Source: Paludisphaera rhizosphaerae (GTDB lineage: Bacteria > Planctomycetota > Planctomycetia > Isosphaerales > Isosphaeraceae). Taken from it: a stretch of DNA of 64,000 bases. The stretch covers positions 1 to 64,000 of the forward strand of contig NZ_JAALCR010000005.1 in NCBI RefSeq assembly GCF_011065895.1. Direction: 5' to 3'. A program made the position numbers and the translations under genes. Every line of letters begins with the position of its first letter. Position 1 is the first letter of the stretch. Below, piece by piece: positions 61,568-64,000 of this stretch. Under the pieces are notes generated by a model. The model did no database searches. It was not told the origin of the DNA and was given only the letters and a program-made list of their open reading frames with translations.

Positions 61568-62586
61568 GTGTCGGCGAAGATCCGATCGAGTTCGGCGACC
61601 TTGAATTCGATCTCCCCCTCCAGGTCGAAGTCGTGGATCGACTCCATGCTGGACGACTGGATTCGAATGGTCGCGTTCGGGTGGTCGCGGGCGATCAGCC
61701 TGTAAACGCTGTACGTCAACTCGCGGATCACATCCTCGAGGAACTGAGCCTTCACGTGCGAGCGGTGGACGTTGAGCAGTTCGAACTCCCTGGGCAGCGT
61801 GTTCTGGCTGCGGACAACCACCTGGTCGAGGCAGGCAACGAGCGGCTCCAGCGGGATCGGCCTCTCGGCGCCGGCGATCGTGATCGTCGTCCGACACCGC
61901 TGGGAATGCGTCAGCAGAGGCATCCGCGTCTCCGAGAGCACGCGATTCAGCGCCTCGTGATCGGGCCCGAAGCTGTTCCGATACGTCTCCTGCACGCAGG
62001 GGCAGGCCGTGATGTGGCTGAACCCCACGCTCTGGGAGAACGTCGCGACGCCGTTTCGCGTCACGGCCTCGGCCGCCAGTTCCAGATGCTCGAGCGACGC
62101 CTTGTTCTTCACGCCCCGGACCTGTTCGAGGTACGTGAGAACGCCACGGACGGCGACTGACGCCGTTTCGCTTTCCTGGACGACCCGCAACTCGTCGTGC
62201 ACGCGACGGGCGTAGTGCGAGAGCGACGAATAGGTCTCACCGGCCAGCCGAGCGAGGAGGTCGCCGATCCGCGAGACGTGGATCCCGCGACGTTCGGCCG
62301 CCAGGTCGACGAAGGTGTCGACGTCGCAGGAAAGGTCGACCGTCCCGGATCCGCCGAGAGGATCGGTCAGCCGCACCGGGATCGAGCTGCGGGTCAACCC
62401 CATGCGCCGGATCTGCAACGGCAGTCGCGCGGCCTGGTTGGGGATGTCGTGGCCCCCGTCGTTCATCGCGGCGATCGTCTGCTCGGCCGTCCTCGCAAAG
62501 GTCTGGTTGAAACCCCGACGAGATCGTTGGTGGCTGGGCGGCGACGCGCTCGAGAAAGGCTGGTCGGGGGTCGGCTGATCCGGCAT
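61564..62586 (-). CDS. FolE2/MptA-type GTP cyclohydrolase
   Basis: 340 aa from ATG 62586. Pattern of the FolE2/MptA branch of GTP cyclohydrolases, which open GTP to a dihydroneopterin precursor: VDLAAERRGIHVSRIGDLLARLAG, SHITACPCVQETYRN (metal Cys), THSQRCRTTITI, and RSQNTLPREFELLNVHRSHVKAQFLEDVIREL. The TACPC stretch looks more like archaeal MptA than bacterial FolE2. A 60-residue N-terminal extension rich in Ser/Gln/Arg precedes the domain. ATGA-coupled to the RibD-like reductase. Confidence 0.85.
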   Translation of the reverse strand: MPDQPTPDQPFSSASPPSHQRSRRGFNQTFARTAEQTIAAMNDGGHDIPNQAARLPLQIRRMGLTRSSIPVRLTDPLGGSGTVDLSCDVDTFVDLAAERRGIHVSRIGDLLARLAGETYSSLSHYARRVHDELRVVQESETASVAVRGVLTYLEQVRGVKNKASLEHLELAAEAVTRNGVATFSQSVGFSHITACPCVQETYRNSFGPDHEALNRVLSETRMPLLTHSQRCRTTITIAGAERPIPLEPLVACLDQVVVRSQNTLPREFELLNVHRSHVKAQFLEDVIRELTYSVYRLIARDHPNATIRIQSSSMESIHDFDLEGEIEFKVAELDRIFADT

Positions 62587-62747
62587 GGTCACCGCGGGGT
62601 CGAGATTCGGGGTGCGTCGTAAATCGGCCCTGGTCGAAGAGGTTCGCCGAGGCGTGCCGCTGGCTGACATTGTAGACGCGAAGGTCCTGGGGGTCCAACC
62701 GACGAGAGGGTCGCGATCCAAGTCAGAGCCTCCGTCGATTGTCCGTC

Positions 62748-63095
62748 TCAAGGGTGGGGTGGATCGGGAGCAACGGGCGCACGGGGATGCAGGGCGGCCT
62801 CGCGATACTTCTTCTTGACACTTTCAAACCACGGGATCATCCGACGAGTCCATTCGGGGTCGAGGAGGAAAGGGTTATCCATGGCTGCCTCGGCCTTATC
62901 GGCTCGGATCGCGGGGTCCATCGCAACGATCTCGCGACAGCGACGTTCCATCCGCTCGGCCGAGTTCGCGCGCCGTCGGTACTCCGCGACCCGGATGCTC
63001 ATCCTCACGAAGTCGATCAATCCGAGCACCATCGCCGCGACGGCCACCAGCCCCATCATCTGCCGTACGGTCAACTTCACGCGGAGGCTTCGCAT
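62748..63095 (-). CDS. Small single-helix membrane protein
   Basis: 115 aa. Basic opening RSLRVKLTVRQMM, then one helix (GLVAVAAMVLGLIDFV) and a charged helical tail. This layout recurs in planctomycetes. Function unknown; its start ATG 63095 precedes the helix directly. Confidence 0.7.
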   Translation of the reverse strand: MRSLRVKLTVRQMMGLVAVAAMVLGLIDFVRMSIRVAEYRRRANSAERMERRCREIVAMDPAIRADKAEAAMDNPFLLDPEWTRRMIPWFESVKKKYREAALHPRAPVAPDPPHP

Positions 63096-63138
63096 TCGTC
63101 GATCCTGGATGGGCTGACGACGACCGGAAGCTCCGCCC

Positions 63139-63951
63139 TCAGTCGTCGCTTCGGGGCTGCAGGATGTAGCCGCACCGGTTCTCATCATCCCGGACGAAGC
63201 CGGCGGCCTCGTAGCCGGCGGCGAAGGCCGAAGTCATGGCCTGTCGGACGGCCTTACGCCAGGCTTCGGCGGCCTGGTGATCGGTCTTGCGGAGGGCGGC
63301 GGCGTCGCGAGGAATCGGCAGCCAGAGGCGATCGCCGGCGGGCGCGGCGACGGCCTCGGGACGACCATCGCGGACGGCGATCAAACTCGGAGCGCCGCCC
63401 GGGTCGGCGATGGGTTTGAGATCCTCCTCCACCTCCCACTCGGCGATGACGCGGTCGGTGGGGACGCCGGCGTTGAGGGCGTCGGTGCGCGGGCCGTACA
63501 TGTCGTCGACGTACTTGCGGACCCTGGCCCCGAGCTTCGCCAGGTTGAACCGTGCGTTGCCGGACTGGAGCGGATCGAAGGCCCAGGCGATGACGGGGAT
63601 CCCCTCGGCTCGGGCGAAGTCGCGCTGGAGCAGCTTCACCTCGCGGCCCAGCCCCAGCGACTGCTTGCCGGGCACGACTCCCGTCAGTTGCGAGTACAGG
63701 CAGAGCCGCCCCTCGACCTTCCCCAGGAAAGCGAACGACATCGCCACGGCCGAGCCGTCCTCCTGAAAGGCTCCCAGCACCAGCCCGCCGTGCAGGTTGG
63801 CCCCGACCATCGTCGCGACCGGGATGACGTAACCGTCCTCGGTGATCCCCCACGCCTTGCGCTGGGCTTCCTGACAGGCGAAGTACTCGGCCGGGGTCTC
63901 CGCTCGACGGAGGACGACGCCGCCATCCAGGACGCGACAAAATTCGGACAT
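63139..63951 (-). CDS. GNAT-type acyltransferase family protein (COG3375-like)
   Basis: 270 aa. The order VVLRRAETPAEYFACQEAQRKAWG, GGLVLGAFQEDGSAVAMSFAFLG, LYSQLTGVVPGKQSLGLGREVKLLQRDFA and WAFDPLQSGNARFNLAKLGARVRKYVDDMYG is that of a GNAT group of unknown substrate; the segment after LGLGREVKL takes the place of the acetyl-CoA loop. Located 44 bases before the small membrane protein gene on the same strand. Confidence 0.8.
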   Translation of the reverse strand: MSEFCRVLDGGVVLRRAETPAEYFACQEAQRKAWGITEDGYVIPVATMVGANLHGGLVLGAFQEDGSAVAMSFAFLGKVEGRLCLYSQLTGVVPGKQSLGLGREVKLLQRDFARAEGIPVIAWAFDPLQSGNARFNLAKLGARVRKYVDDMYGPRTDALNAGVPTDRVIAEWEVEEDLKPIADPGGAPSLIAVRDGRPEAVAAPAGDRLWLPIPRDAAALRKTDHQAAEAWRKAVRQAMTSAFAAGYEAAGFVRDDENRCGYILQPRSDD

Positions 63952-64000
63952 ATCAGCGTTCTTTCGTAGTGGCTTGAACTCAGACTTCCAGCAACAGCGC

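Noticed and set aside
1-64000. CRISPR arrays, insertion sequences, prophage or integrase genes
   Set aside because: No regular short repeats, transposase motifs or phage structural genes were found by reading both strands.

Overview
The window is GC-rich chromosomal DNA from a planctomycete, most likely of the Isosphaeraceae (Paludisphaera/Singulisphaera type). The taxonomic inference rests on families that are largely planctomycete-specific: a prepilin-like DUF1559 protein, a TIGR03067-type protein, a very large PVC-type c-type cytochrome with propeller, HEAT and CxxCH parts, two soluble Ser/Thr kinases, SUMF1-like and ThuA proteins, and small membrane proteins starting with a basic stretch and one helix. 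Genes are densely packed on both strands, often as convergent or ATGA-overlapping pairs. I see no phage, insertion sequence, CRISPR array or rRNA; one tRNA-Arg(UCG) is present.

Layout. 0-8.6 kb: an SSS-type symporter, adenylate kinase, a GH43 glycosidase, a TIGR03067 protein, a SUMF1-like protein, about 0.8 kb without a credible gene, a YiiX-like hydrolase and a membrane protein. 8.7-11.7 kb: a small protein that reads like a ubiquitin/beta-grasp protein and ends exactly in Gly-Gly, followed by a DUF4132-type giant protein; this is the most unusual locus. 11.7-14.2 kb: MOSC protein, spermidine-synthase-like protein, methyltransferase, tRNA-Arg. 14.4-24.1 kb: rimO, pgsA, uppP and an AddB/AddA-like recombination pair in one direction, with a 128-nt uppP/addB overlap. 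24-34 kb: a peptidase-like TPR protein, a TPR lipoprotein, a receiver protein, 3-methyladenine glycosylase, a polytopic protein, a hydrolase/kinase pair and an Nramp-like transporter. 34-45 kb: inverted REP-like repeats, the giant PVC cytochrome, then a TetR-controlled export locus (HlyD, ATPase, FtsX-type permease; divergent RND/MMPL transporter) with twin operators. 45-53 kb: a fusion of two amidohydrolases, a small protein of the MGCDIH type, ThuA, two coupled paralogous small proteins, a Mo-cofactor-fold protein, and an ATPase divergent from a kinase. 54-64 kb: accA, a three-gene cluster with two paralogous membrane proteins around a hydrolase, DUF1559, two glycosyltransferases, a RibD-like reductase overlapping a FolE2/MptA-type GTP cyclohydrolase, a small membrane protein and a GNAT protein.

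Functional links. pgsA and uppP serve the envelope (phospholipid and undecaprenyl carrier). AddAB-like proteins should process double-strand ends, but both lack an expected catalytic motif. The export locus is a coherent regulated unit. The FolE2/RibD-like pair suggests pterin synthesis, perhaps for the tetrahydromethanopterin known in planctomycetes. All functions are inferred from reading the translated sequence; no database search was run.
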